Translations under genes and position numbers: made by a program | The notes under the pieces: generated by a model | Database searches by the model: none | Seen by the model: only the letters and a program-made list of their open reading frames with translations | Told to the model about the DNA's origin: nothing | From: Streptomyces sp. BK340 | GTDB lineage: Bacteria > Actinomycetota > Actinomycetes > Streptomycetales > Streptomycetaceae | Assembly (NCBI RefSeq): GCF_007827595.1 | Contig: NZ_VISR01000018.1 | Span: 62,001 to 126,000 of the forward strand | DNA: 64,000 nt | Reading direction: 5' to 3' | Part shown: positions 1 through 8,651 of the stretch, piece after piece | How the letters are laid out: each line of letters starts with the position of its first letter | How positions within the stretch are numbered: the first letter of the stretch is position 1

Positions 1-284
1 GGAAGGCCCAGGTTCTTCACGTTCTCGCGGACGATCTTCGCTGCGCGGGCGTCCGCCTCGACCAGGAGGGTGTGACTCGCGCCCCGGGACAGCGCCTCCA
101 GGCCCACGGCGCCGGAGCCGGCGTAGAGGTCGAGGACCCGTTCGCCGTCCAGGGGGCCGCCGAGGAGGGACTGCCAGGTGGAGAAGAGGCCCTCGCGTGC
201 GCGGTCTGATGTCGGCCGGGTGCCTGTCCCTGGCGGGACGGCCAGGCGGCGTCCGCCGGCTGCGCCGGCGATCACGCGGGTCAT
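1..284 (-). CDS. rsmD: 16S rRNA (guanine(966)-N2)-methyltransferase RsmD, N-terminal part (cut by window edge)
   Basis: This is the first 94 codons of an RsmD-type rRNA methyltransferase, running off the left edge. The protein opens with MTRVIAGAAGGRRL, the usual RsmD start. It continues with the conserved RPTSDRAREGLFS stretch and the SAM-binding motif I as VLDLYAGSGAVGLEALSRGA (about residues 54-73). The enzyme methylates G966 of 16S rRNA in the assembled 30S subunit. The ATG at 284 is preceded by GGACCCCC, a weak ribosome site. It lies downstream of recG on the same strand with a 156-nt gap that carries a repeat-like sequence. The 3' part lies outside the window. Confidence 0.93.
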   Translation of the reverse strand, partial: MTRVIAGAAGGRRLAVPPGTGTRPTSDRAREGLFSTWQSLLGGPLDGERVLDLYAGSGAVGLEALSRGASHTLLVEADARAAKIVRENVKNLGL

Positions 285-368
285 TGGGGGTCCTTCTGTA
301 TGGGCTTCTTTACGGTTCAGTCTGGCAGGCGAAAGAGGGTGGAGCCCTGTCGCCGTCGGGCGCTGACG

Positions 369-430
369 GTCCGTGGGGGCTGATCGCGCCCCGCGGCGGA
401 CCCCCACACCGATACGGCCCGCGCCCCTGA
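369..430 (-). repeat. Streptomyces dispersed intergenic repeat, variant copy
   Basis: Between recG and rsmD the minus strand reads CAGGGGCGCGGG, then a short unrelated stretch, then GGGGCGCGATCAGCC. This resembles the common Streptomyces intergenic unit built around CAGGGGCGCGGGGAACTGCG and CGACCAGCCACGA. A closer copy lies at 17671-17716. The assignment rests on recall of the motif from other Streptomyces genomes. Confidence 0.4.
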
Positions 431-440
431 GTGCTCGCCT

Positions 441-3400
441 CTAGCCCTTTTCCAGGTACTGCTCCCGCTCCTCGTCCAGAAGGGCGTCCAGGGCCGTGCG
501 CAGGGCGGGGAGGCCGGTCAGCTCCGGGTCTGCGGCCACGACTGCCGCCGCCTCTCCCCTCGCCTCGGCGATGACCTCCTCGTCCTCGATGACCGCCAGG
601 ACGCGGAGGCTGGTGCGGGCGCCCGACTGGGCCTGGCCGAGGACGTCGCCCTCGCGGCGCTGTTCCAGGTCGATGCGGGAGAGTTCGAAGCCGTCGAGGG
701 TGGAGGCCACGGCGTTCAGGCGCTGGCGGGCGGCGCTGGCCTCGGGCATCTCGGTGACCAGCAGGCACAGGCCAGGGGCCGAGCCCCGGCCCACGCGGCC
801 GCGGAGCTGGTGGAGCTGGGAGACGCCGAAGCGGTCGGCGTCCATGATCACCATGGCGGTGGCGTTGGGGACGTTCACGCCGACCTCGATGACCGTGGTG
901 GCCACCAGGACGTCGGTCTCGCCCGCGGCGAAGCGGCGCATGACCGCGTCCTTGTCGTCGGGGTGCATGCGGCCGTGCAGGACCTCCACCCCGAGGCCCT
1001 GGAGGGGGCCCTTGGCCAGGTGGTCGGCCACGTCGAGGACGGCCAGGGGCGGGCGCTTCTCGGCCTCGTCCTCCGGGGACTTCTTCACCTTCTTCGAGTC
1101 TGCCGCCTCGTCGATGTCGTCGCCGATCCGGGGGCAGACGACGTACGCCTGATGCCCGTTCTCCACCTCCTCGCGCACCCGCTCCCAGGCGCGGGCCAGG
1201 AAGTGCGGCTTGTCGGCGGCGGGGACCACATGGGTGGCGATCGGGGAGCGGCCGGCCGGGAGCTGGTCCAGGACGGAGGTCTCCAGGTCGCCGAAGACGG
1301 TCATCGCGACCGTGCGCGGGATGGGGGTGGCCGTCATGACCAGCAGATGCGGGGGCTGCTTGCCCTTGCCGCGCAGGGCGTCGCGCTGTTCCACGCCGAA
1401 GCGGTGCTGTTCGTCGACGACGACCAGGCCGAGGTCGTGGAACTGCACCTTGTCCTCGATCAGGGCGTGTGTGCCGATCACGATCCCGGCGTCCGCGGTG
1501 ACGAGATCGAGCAGCGCCTGACGGCGTGCGGCGGCCCCCATGGAGCCGGTGAGGAGCACGACCTTGGTGGCGTGCTCGGCGCCGCCCAGCATGCCGCCCT
1601 CGGCCAGCTCGCCCATCATCTCGACGACCGACCGGTGGTGCTGCTGGGCGAGGACCTCGGTGGGCGCGAGCATGGCGGCCTGCCCGCCCGCGTCCACGAC
1701 GGCGAGCATGGCACGGAGGGCCACCATCGTGTTGTGCGTCACCGCGAAGTGGTCGGTGACATAGGCATGGCTGGGGTGCGCGACGCTGATGCACTGGACC
1801 GGCTTGCGCCCCACGTACTCGACCGCTCGGATCCCCCGCCGGAAACTGTTGTACTTCGGCCGCGGGCCGACGCGCTCTGCCTTGCGGGTGAGCCTGAAGG
1901 GGGCGTAGTCGTCCGGCAGTGCAACAGAGACGTTGAAGGCGGACTTCTTGGGCAGAATGCGCGCCCGGCCGCCCAGCGACCGCACAAGCCAGGCGACGTC
2001 CTCCGCCAGCTTCGCCGAGGCCGAGCACAGGGAAATACTCATGCCGTTTGCGTCAACGGTGCCGTCGGCGTCCAGGAGGCCCTGAAGGAGAGCGAGACGG
2101 TTCTTGATCGATGTGTTCTTGAATTCCTCGGGGATGAACTTGCCGTGCGAAGTCCGGCCCCACAGTCCCAGGTCGCGCAGGATCTGAATGACGGGATTGC
2201 GGACTCCACCCGACCGCTGAGTCAGCTGAATCGTGTAGTCACATCGGGAACCAGTTACCGGAACGAGCTGACATTCAGGCCCCACAGAAGCTCCCACCGC
2301 GTCACGGATCTCCGTGTCGATGGTGGAAATCCGCAGGTTGTGCCGGAATGAGCCGTCACCGAGCAGGAGCCCGAACAGATAGGGGTCGAGGGGAAGTGCG
2401 GAGTCGTCGCCCAGGTCCACGGGAGTCGCCGCCGGGAGGTACCACTTCGACGATCCGTTGGCGTTGAACAGGTCGTGACGGATTTCCCGTGTGGTCATCA
2501 CCTTGGGCGGCTGACCGCGATGCCGGGCACAACTCGTGCCGACGATCCAGAGGTGTTCATCGTCGCATTCCACGGCGCTGTCATCGGACAGCACGATGCG
2601 CCACACATCTCGCTCGCCTTGCGGAAAGACTCCATCGACGAGGGCGATCTCTCCGGCGGGCACGACGACCTCGTCCCCCACCTGCATGTCGCCCATCCGC
2701 CGGAAACCCGACGGTGTCAGCACAAGCGAGTCCAGCGGCTGTGCCTTTCCGGAGCCGACTTCTCCCTGGAGCAGCCGGTGCATCGGATGCTCCGTCGCCA
2801 GATCGTCGAAGATCTCCCTGGAGACCTTCTGCTGGCCCTCGGTGAGGGTGAAGGGCAGCCGGTCGTCGAAGGCCGTGAGGATGCCGTCGGGCTTCGGTCT
2901 GCGCGGCACGGCCGGGAGCTGGGCGTCGGCGTGGCGGCGGCGGGCCAGGGCGACCTGGAGGACGAAGGCCTCGTCCCACTTCAGCCGGGCGCGGGCGTCG
3001 GCGATGTCGGCCTTGGTGTGCGGGCGGTGGATCTTGAGCAGGGCCTCGGGGAGGGCGACCAGGCCCCGGCCCTCCCGCAGGGCGGGCGGCAGCGGGTCGA
3101 GGGCCTCCTGGGCGCTGGGCAGCACCGTCTGGACGGCCTTGCCGATCTTCCAGGACTCCAGCTTGGCGGTCGCCGGATAGATGGGGATCAGGGCGCCGGC
3201 CCAGGTCTCGACGGTCTCGTCGCCCTCGCCGCGCAGCAGCTCGTAGGCGGGGTGGGCGAGTTGGAGACGGCGGTTGAAGACGGAGACCTTGCCCGCGAAC
3301 AGCGCGCGGGTGCCCGGCAGCAGCTCCTTGTGGGGCTTGTGAACGCCGTTGCCGAAGAAGACCAGTTGCAGCCGGCCGCTGCCGTCCGTGATGGTGACCT

Positions 3401-3665
3401 CCAGGCGCTGGCCCTTGCCGCGCGGGGCCTTGGCGGAGGCGAAGGAGTGCAGGCGGGCGTCGGCGACCTGGGCGACCACCGTGACGTGTTCGTCCATGGG
3501 GAGGTCGGCGAGGTGTGTGAGCTGGCCGCGCTCCTCGTATCTGCGCGGGTAGTGGTGCAGCAGGTCGCCGACGGTCTGCAGGCCGAGGTGCTCGGCCATC
3601 ACCTTCGCGGTGGCGGGGCCGAGCACCTTCTTCAGTGGTTCTTCCAGTGCGGGCACGAGATCCAT
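441..3665 (-). CDS. recG: ATP-dependent DNA helicase RecG with an in-frame intein
   Basis: RecG remodels stalled replication forks and branched DNA. The precursor has 1074 residues: a 307-residue N-extein with the wedge/OB region, a 338-residue intein, and a C-extein carrying the helicase core. Removing the intein leaves 736 residues, a normal RecG length. The Walker A motif GSGKT is split as GSGK | intein | T. Downstream motifs are intact: DEQH box (VVDEQHRFG), TATPIPRT, TTVIEVGVNVPNA and HQLRGRVGRG. The ATG at 3665 gives MDLVPALEE, the usual RecG start. The frame is open further upstream but reads as non-RecG sequence. Function requires protein splicing, because the ATP site is interrupted. 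It is divergent from the Hsp90-like gene. Confidence 0.96.
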   Translation of the reverse strand: MDLVPALEEPLKKVLGPATAKVMAEHLGLQTVGDLLHHYPRRYEERGQLTHLADLPMDEHVTVVAQVADARLHSFASAKAPRGKGQRLEVTITDGSGRLQLVFFGNGVHKPHKELLPGTRALFAGKVSVFNRRLQLAHPAYELLRGEGDETVETWAGALIPIYPATAKLESWKIGKAVQTVLPSAQEALDPLPPALREGRGLVALPEALLKIHRPHTKADIADARARLKWDEAFVLQVALARRRHADAQLPAVPRRPKPDGILTAFDDRLPFTLTEGQQKVSREIFDDLATEHPMHRLLQGEVGSGKAQPLDSLVLTPSGFRRMGDMQVGDEVVVPAGEIALVDGVFPQGERDVWRIVLSDDSAVECDDEHLWIVGTSCARHRGQPPKVMTTREIRHDLFNANGSSKWYLPAATPVDLGDDSALPLDPYLFGLLLGDGSFRHNLRISTIDTEIRDAVGASVGPECQLVPVTGSRCDYTIQLTQRSGGVRNPVIQILRDLGLWGRTSHGKFIPEEFKNTSIKNRLALLQGLLDADGTVDANGMSISLCSASAKLAEDVAWLVRSLGGRARILPKKSAFNVSVALPDDYAPFRLTRKAERVGPRPKYNSFRRGIRAVEYVGRKPVQCISVAHPSHAYVTDHFAVTHNTMVALRAMLAVVDAGGQAAMLAPTEVLAQQHHRSVVEMMGELAEGGMLGGAEHATKVVLLTGSMGAAARRQALLDLVTADAGIVIGTHALIEDKVQFHDLGLVVVDEQHRFGVEQRDALRGKGKQPPHLLVMTATPIPRTVAMTVFGDLETSVLDQLPAGRSPIATHVVPAADKPHFLARAWERVREEVENGHQAYVVCPRIGDDIDEAADSKKVKKSPEDEAEKRPPLAVLDVADHLAKGPLQGLGVEVLHGRMHPDDKDAVMRRFAAGETDVLVATTVIEVGVNVPNATAMVIMDADRFGVSQLHQLRGRVGRGSAPGLCLLVTEMPEASAARQRLNAVASTLDGFELSRIDLEQRREGDVLGQAQSGARTSLRVLAVIEDEEVIAEARGEAAAVVAADPELTGLPALRTALDALLDEEREQYLEKG
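1731..2744 (-). mobile_element. Class 3 (WCT) intein with LAGLIDADG endonuclease domain inside recG
   Basis: The 338-residue insertion starts AQPLDSL (Ala1) and ends AVTHN before Thr+1. It sits exactly between Lys and Thr of the RecG P-loop. Ala1 rules out standard class 1 splicing. The class 3 signature is complete: Trp66 in DEHLW (block B), Cys318 in VQCIS (block F position 4) and Thr336 in VTHN (block G). Cys318 is the expected branching nucleophile. Two dodecapeptide motifs, LFGLLLGDG (Asp130) and LLQGLLDADG (Asp227), both keep the catalytic Asp, so the homing endonuclease looks intact. A/T-ended codons are more frequent here than in the flanking exteins, which suggests later acquisition. 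Family rules are from known class 3 inteins; activity is inferred. Confidence 0.93.
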
Positions 3666-3867
3666 TGCACACCACGGCACTGACAATGCCGAAGACGTGC
3701 CCCCTCGGGTCCACGCCCTCGTGCCGGATACGTCCCCGGAAGCGCTGGTCAGGGGTGCTGTTCCGGGCCTAGGATGACGCGCTCCGGCCATCCCCCGCGG
3801 TCACCGCCCCATCCGGGACCGCCCGACCCCGCGCCGAAGGCAGGCTCCCCCCACCGGCGCTGCGACG

Positions 3868-5694
3868 ATGGACTCCCAGACCTCACAGTCATCCCAGGTA
3901 TCCCAGTCACCTCACACGTTCCAGGTCGACCTGCGTGGTCTGGTGGACCTGCTCTCCCATCACCTCTACTCCAGCCCCAAGGTCTACCTGCGCGAGCTGC
4001 TGCAGAACGCGGTGGACGCGATCACCGCCCGCCGGGCCGAGGATCCGGATGCCCCGGCCCGGGTGCGCCTGCACGCCGCGGACGGCGCCCTGCGGGTGGA
4101 GGACAGCGGCATCGGGCTGACCGAGTCGGACGTGCACAGCCTGCTGGCGACGATCGGCCGCAGCTCCAAGCGGGCGGACGGTCTGGAGGCGGCCCGGTCC
4201 GGCTTCCTCGGCCAGTTCGGCATCGGCCTGCTGGCCTGTTTCGTGGTCGCCGAGCGGATCCGGGTGGTCAGCCGCAGCGCCCGTACGCCCGAGGCCCCGC
4301 CCGTGGAGTGGACGGCCGGCGACGACGGCTCGTACACCGTGCGGACGCTGCCCGACGCCGAGCGGCCCGAGCCGGGCACCACCGTGCACCTGGTGGCCCG
4401 GGCCGGCGCGGCCGAGTGGCTGGCGCCCGAGCGGGTCCGCGCCCTCGCCCGGGACTTCGGCTCGCTGCTGCCGTACGACGTCCGGGTGGGCGAGGAGGCG
4501 GTCACGGACCTCCCGGCGCCCTGGGACCGCGCCTATCCGAGTCCCGCGACGCGAAAGGTGGCGCTGGCCCGGCACTGCCACGAACTCTTCGGTTTCACCC
4601 CGCTGGACTCGATCGATCTGGATGTGCCGCTGGCCGGGATCCGCGGGGTGGCGTACGTGCTGCCGTCGGCGGTCAGCCCGGCCCAGCGGGCCACCCACCG
4701 CGTGCACCTGAAGGGCATGCTGCTGACCGAGCGGGCCGAACAGCTGCTGCCCGACTGGGCGTTCTTCGTGCGCTGCGTCCTGGACACCGACAGCCTGCGG
4801 CCCACGGCCTCGCGCGAGTCGCTGTACGAGGACGAGACGCTGGCGGCGGTGCGGGAGGCGCTCGGCGAGCGGATCCGGTCCTGGCTCACGGGGCTCGCGG
4901 CAGGCGATCCGGAGCGGCTGGCCGCGTTCCTCGCCGTGCACCACCTGGGGGTGAAGTCGCTGGCCCGGCACGACGGCGACATGCTGCGCACGATGCTGCC
5001 GTGGCTGCCGTTCGAGACGACCGACGGGCAGCTGTCCCTGGAGGAGTTCGCGCAGCGGCACCCGGTGGTGCACTTCACGCGGACGGTCGAGGAGTACCGG
5101 CAGGTGGCGCCGATCGCCTCGGCGCAGGGCGTCGGGGTGGTCAACGGCGGTTACACGTACGACAGCGAGCTGGTCGAGGCGCTGCCGTCGGTGCGGCCGG
5201 GGACGGTGGTCGCCGAGCTGGACGCGGACACCGTGACCGCGCACCTCGACGCGGTGGACCCGGCCGAGGAGCTGGCGCTGTCCGGCTTCCTGGCGGCCGC
5301 GCGCGCGAAGCTCGACCCGCTGGGCTGTGACGTCGTGCTGCGCGCGTTCCACCCGCTGTCCGTGCCCGCGCTGCACCTGGACGACCGGGCGGCCCGGCAC
5401 GAGCAGGCGCGGGCCGAGGCCGAGGAGCAGGCCGACGACCTGTGGGCGGGCATCCTGGGCTCGCTGCGCGGCAGCGCTCCGCGCGCGCGTCTGGTGCTCA
5501 ACCATCTCAACCCGCTGATCCGCAGGATCAGTTCGCTGCGGGACCCGGAGCTGATCGGCACCGCCACCGAGTCGCTGTACGGGCAGGCGCTGCTGATGGC
5601 GCAGCGGCCGCTGAGGCCCGCCGACTCGGCGCTGCTCAACCGGGCGTTCATCGGCCTCCTGGAGTGGGCCACACACGGGGAGAACGGTCGCTGA
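3868..5694 (+). CDS. Hsp90-family (HtpG-like) GHKL ATPase chaperone
   Basis: A 608-residue cytosolic protein with the Hsp90 N-terminal ATPase fold. It has LRELLQNAVDAI (residues about 43-54, N box), VEDSGIGLTESDV (G1, about 80-92), GQFGIGLLACF (about 115-125) and a GTTVHL motif. A middle-domain Arg is expected in the SRESLYEDE segment (about 316-324). The length is typical for actinobacterial HtpG-like proteins, but similarity to E. coli HtpG is only partial and there is no C-terminal MEEVD. The stop codon overlaps the start of the following TPR gene (TGATG), so the two are translationally coupled. Substrates cannot be read from the sequence. Start: ATG at 3868, with an N-terminal Gln/Ser-rich stretch before FQVDLRGLVDLL. 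Confidence 0.85.
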   Translation: MDSQTSQSSQVSQSPHTFQVDLRGLVDLLSHHLYSSPKVYLRELLQNAVDAITARRAEDPDAPARVRLHAADGALRVEDSGIGLTESDVHSLLATIGRSSKRADGLEAARSGFLGQFGIGLLACFVVAERIRVVSRSARTPEAPPVEWTAGDDGSYTVRTLPDAERPEPGTTVHLVARAGAAEWLAPERVRALARDFGSLLPYDVRVGEEAVTDLPAPWDRAYPSPATRKVALARHCHELFGFTPLDSIDLDVPLAGIRGVAYVLPSAVSPAQRATHRVHLKGMLLTERAEQLLPDWAFFVRCVLDTDSLRPTASRESLYEDETLAAVREALGERIRSWLTGLAAGDPERLAAFLAVHHLGVKSLARHDGDMLRTMLPWLPFETTDGQLSLEEFAQRHPVVHFTRTVEEYRQVAPIASAQGVGVVNGGYTYDSELVEALPSVRPGTVVAELDADTVTAHLDAVDPAEELALSGFLAAARAKLDPLGCDVVLRAFHPLSVPALHLDDRAARHEQARAEAEEQADDLWAGILGSLRGSAPRARLVLNHLNPLIRRISSLRDPELIGTATESLYGQALLMAQRPLRPADSALLNRAFIGLLEWATHGENGR

Positions 5695-8639
5695 TGGGTG
5701 AGATCGACGGAGGCACCGACTTCGACGCGCTGCGCCGGGCGATTGCGGAGAACTCCGAGCAGCCGGAGGGTCCCGCGCGCAACGCGCGCGCGGAACAGCT
5801 GCTCGCCGAGGCCGAGCGGCTGAACATCCCGCTCGCCGTGATCGAGGCGCTCGGGCACCAGCTGAAGGTCTACAACTACAGCTCCGAGAAGGACCGGATG
5901 TTCGTCCCGTTCGCGCGGCTGCTGCGCCTGTGGGACGAACGGCCCGAGGACTTCGACGAGTACGAGGCGCACTCGCTGCACTGGGTCTTCAAGTGGGTGA
6001 CGGCGGGGATGCTGGACCAGCCGCACATCCCGCTCGCCTCGATCGAGAAGTGGCTCGGCGAGATGGAGCGCCGCTACCGCCTCGCCGGTCACTCCGAACG
6101 GGCGGTGCGCAGCGCCGAGTTCAGTGTCGCGGCGCACGTGGGCGACCTGGAGCGCGCGGAGCGGGCGTACGGGGCCTGGCTGGCCGCGGACCGGGACCGG
6201 ATGGCCGACTGCCACGCCTGCGAGCTGCACGGGCAGGGCACCTGGCAGGTCAGGCGCGGCCGGGACGAGGACGCACTGGGTCTGTGGCGGCCGGTGCTGG
6301 AGGGCGAGTACAGCTGCGCCCACGAGCCGCACACGGTCCTCGCCTCCTCGCTGGCTCCCCTGCTGCGCCTGGGCCGCCCGGACGAGGCCCGCGCCCACCA
6401 TCTGCGGGGCTTCCGCCTCGTACGCCCCATGGAGAGCATGCGGGGCGCCTACGCGGACCACGTGGAGTTCTGTGCGCTCACCGGCAACGAGGCGCGCGGT
6501 CTGGAGCTTCTCGCGCAGCGGCCGGCGTACTTCACGGACACCGGGCAGCCGCGCAGCCGGCTGGACTTCATGGCCGTGGTGACGCTGCTGACGGACCGGC
6601 TGACCGAGCTGGGGTTCGGCGAGCGGCAGGTACCGGGGCCCGCCGGACGGTCCTGGACGGCGCGGGAACTGGCCGCCCACGCGCGCGCGGAGGCACTGGA
6701 ACTGGCCGGGCGGTTCGACGAGCGCAACGGCACGTCGTACGTCGGCGACCGCGTCCGCGCGCGCATGGCCCAGCGCCCGCTGGTGGACCGGCTGCCGCTG
6801 GGCGTGCGCACGGCGCGCACCACGCCGCGGCCCGTGGTCCCGCCACCGGCGCCCGAGGAGTCCGCGGTTCCCGGGCAGCCGGACCTGTCCGCCCTGCTCA
6901 CCGAGGCACGCCGGGCGTCGGACACCCTGCAGCCGCACGCCCTGGAGGCCTGGGCGGCGGTCGCACGGGCCGCCGAGGGGACCGCGCTGGACGCCCGGGA
7001 CCGCGCCGAGATAGCCGACCACGAGGCGATGGCCCAGGGCCCCGAGGGCATCGCCCTGTTCGAACGGGCCGCCGCGCTGTACGCGGAGGCGGGCGACCCC
7101 GGCGAGGCCCTGGCGGCACGCGCGCGCGGGGCGTACTTCCGCGCGCTGACGGGCGAGGTGGACGAGGCCCTGGCCACGGTCGCCGCGCTGTACGACGAGG
7201 CCCTCGCGCTGTACGCCGAGGACGCCACCGGAGTGCGGCAGACGGCGTCGGTGGTGATGAGCCGGGCGCGCATCCTGATGCGGAGGGTGCACGAGGGCAC
7301 CGAGGGCACGGCGGGCCGGGAGGTCCGGGCCGCGGCGGAGCGGGCCGTGCTCGAGGTGCTGGCGCTCGTGGACGGGCGGGCGGGCGACGACATACGCCTG
7401 GCCGCGCGGGCCGCCGAGGCACGGACGATGCTGGCCGAGCTGGCCGGGGAGTCCGGTGACGTCGAGCGGACGGCGGACCTGTTCCGGCAGGCCGCCGCCG
7501 AGTACGTGGGCGCCGGGCTGCCGTGGTTCGCGGTGGAGTACGAGGTGCAGATCGCGGCGCTGGCGCATCAGCTCGGCGACGCGGCCGGGGCCGAGCGGGC
7601 GCTGCGGGCCGCCCTGGAGCACGGGGGGCCGTACGTGGAGCCCGCCGGGCGGGCCCAGCTGCATCTCCAGCTCGCCGAGGTGCTCGGCCTCCGGGACGAG
7701 GTCGTGGAGGCGGCCGAGCAGGCCCTGGAGGCAGCGCACTGGGCCGACGAGGCGGGCGAGAGCGCCACGCTGGGCGCCTGGGCGCGGCACCAGCTGGGCG
7801 GCTTCCTGCTGCGCCGGGGGCGGTGCGCCGAGGCCGCCGAGGTGCTGGAGTCGGTACTGCCCGACCTGTCCGCCGAGACGCACGGCGACGGGGCCGTCGT
7901 ACAGGCGCGGTGGTGGCTCGGGGACTGCCTGAGCGAGCTGGGTGAGCACCGGGAGGCGGCCGGACACCGGCTGCGGGCCGCCGAGATCGCCCGGGACTGG
8001 CCCGAGCAGCAGGACCACGCCACGCTCGCCCATCTCGCCGCGGAGTCCCTGAGCAACGCCGGGCTGCTGGAGGAGGCCGATCAGGCCTACGCACGCGCGG
8101 GCGAGCTGTGGCGCTCGCTCGGCAACCCGCACTTCCTCGTCCGCTCGCTGCGCGCCCGCGGCTGGCTGGCGCTGCGCGGCGAGGCCGGGGCGGAGGGTGC
8201 GCGGGAGCTGATGACGGAGGCGGTGCTCGCCTGCGAGCGCGCGCGGGAGAGCGCGGCGGACCCGGCGGTCCGGGAGCAGCTCTCCGCGGAACTCGGCAAC
8301 ACCCACCGCCAGTTCGGCGACCTGCTGGCCCGCTCGGCGGCCGAGGAGGACGAAGGGGAAGCCGGGGTGATCCAGGACGCGTACGAGGCCGCGGTGGCCC
8401 AGCTGGACCGCGCGTCGGCGGTGTTCGGCACGCTCGGCGCGCAGGGGCTGCACGGCCGTACCGGTGCCGAGCTGGCCGCGGGCCGGCTGGCGGCCGAGCT
8501 CGGCCGCCGCGCCGAGGCGGTGGCACGCGCGCGCGTCGTGCTCGCGGCCTGTGAAGGCGCGGACGACACGGACGAGACCGTGCAGGAGCGGCGGGCGGAG
8601 GCTGCGCGGATGCTCCGGCTGGACCGGGCCGGGGACTGA
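5694..8639 (+). CDS. Large tetratricopeptide-repeat protein coupled to the Hsp90-like gene
   Basis: A 981-residue, Ala/Glu-rich, all-helical protein made of TPR-like repeats, clearest in the second half (for example AAEVLESVLPDL, EAAGHRLRAAEIAR, LLEEADQAYARAGELW). The first part contains a conserved-looking block around RLLRLWDERPEDFDEYEAHSLHWVFKWV (reading across about residues 75-103). No catalytic motif, signal peptide or membrane segment is visible. The ATG at 5694 overlaps the stop of the Hsp90-like gene by one base, so the pair is one operon and the product is a plausible co-chaperone or client adaptor; that role is inferred. The open frame reaches back to 5442 inside the Hsp90 gene, but this upstream start is not credible. 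The gene ends 12 nt from the convergent DAK2 gene. Confidence 0.85.
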   Translation: MGEIDGGTDFDALRRAIAENSEQPEGPARNARAEQLLAEAERLNIPLAVIEALGHQLKVYNYSSEKDRMFVPFARLLRLWDERPEDFDEYEAHSLHWVFKWVTAGMLDQPHIPLASIEKWLGEMERRYRLAGHSERAVRSAEFSVAAHVGDLERAERAYGAWLAADRDRMADCHACELHGQGTWQVRRGRDEDALGLWRPVLEGEYSCAHEPHTVLASSLAPLLRLGRPDEARAHHLRGFRLVRPMESMRGAYADHVEFCALTGNEARGLELLAQRPAYFTDTGQPRSRLDFMAVVTLLTDRLTELGFGERQVPGPAGRSWTARELAAHARAEALELAGRFDERNGTSYVGDRVRARMAQRPLVDRLPLGVRTARTTPRPVVPPPAPEESAVPGQPDLSALLTEARRASDTLQPHALEAWAAVARAAEGTALDARDRAEIADHEAMAQGPEGIALFERAAALYAEAGDPGEALAARARGAYFRALTGEVDEALATVAALYDEALALYAEDATGVRQTASVVMSRARILMRRVHEGTEGTAGREVRAAAERAVLEVLALVDGRAGDDIRLAARAAEARTMLAELAGESGDVERTADLFRQAAAEYVGAGLPWFAVEYEVQIAALAHQLGDAAGAERALRAALEHGGPYVEPAGRAQLHLQLAEVLGLRDEVVEAAEQALEAAHWADEAGESATLGAWARHQLGGFLLRRGRCAEAAEVLESVLPDLSAETHGDGAVVQARWWLGDCLSELGEHREAAGHRLRAAEIARDWPEQQDHATLAHLAAESLSNAGLLEEADQAYARAGELWRSLGNPHFLVRSLRARGWLALRGEAGAEGARELMTEAVLACERARESAADPAVREQLSAELGNTHRQFGDLLARSAAEEDEGEAGVIQDAYEAAVAQLDRASAVFGTLGAQGLHGRTGAELAAGRLAAELGRRAEAVARARVVLAACEGADDTDETVQERRAEAARMLRLDRAGD

Positions 8640-8651
8640 CCCGCGGCCGGA

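Noticed and set aside
310..2028. Long minus-strand frame overlapping recG
   Set aside because: It is an Arg/Pro/Gly-rich shadow frame created by high GC; recG and its intein occupy the true frame.
1731..2744. Frameshift or group I/II intron in recG
   Set aside because: The frame is open throughout, and intein splicing motifs are present at both borders.
2475..3683. Long plus-strand frame antisense to recG
   Set aside because: Composition is that of an antisense frame with no family-like motif.
5151..8453. 1100-codon minus-strand frame antisense to the TPR gene
   Set aside because: Arg/His/Leu-rich antisense shadow; codon third positions fit the plus-strand gene.
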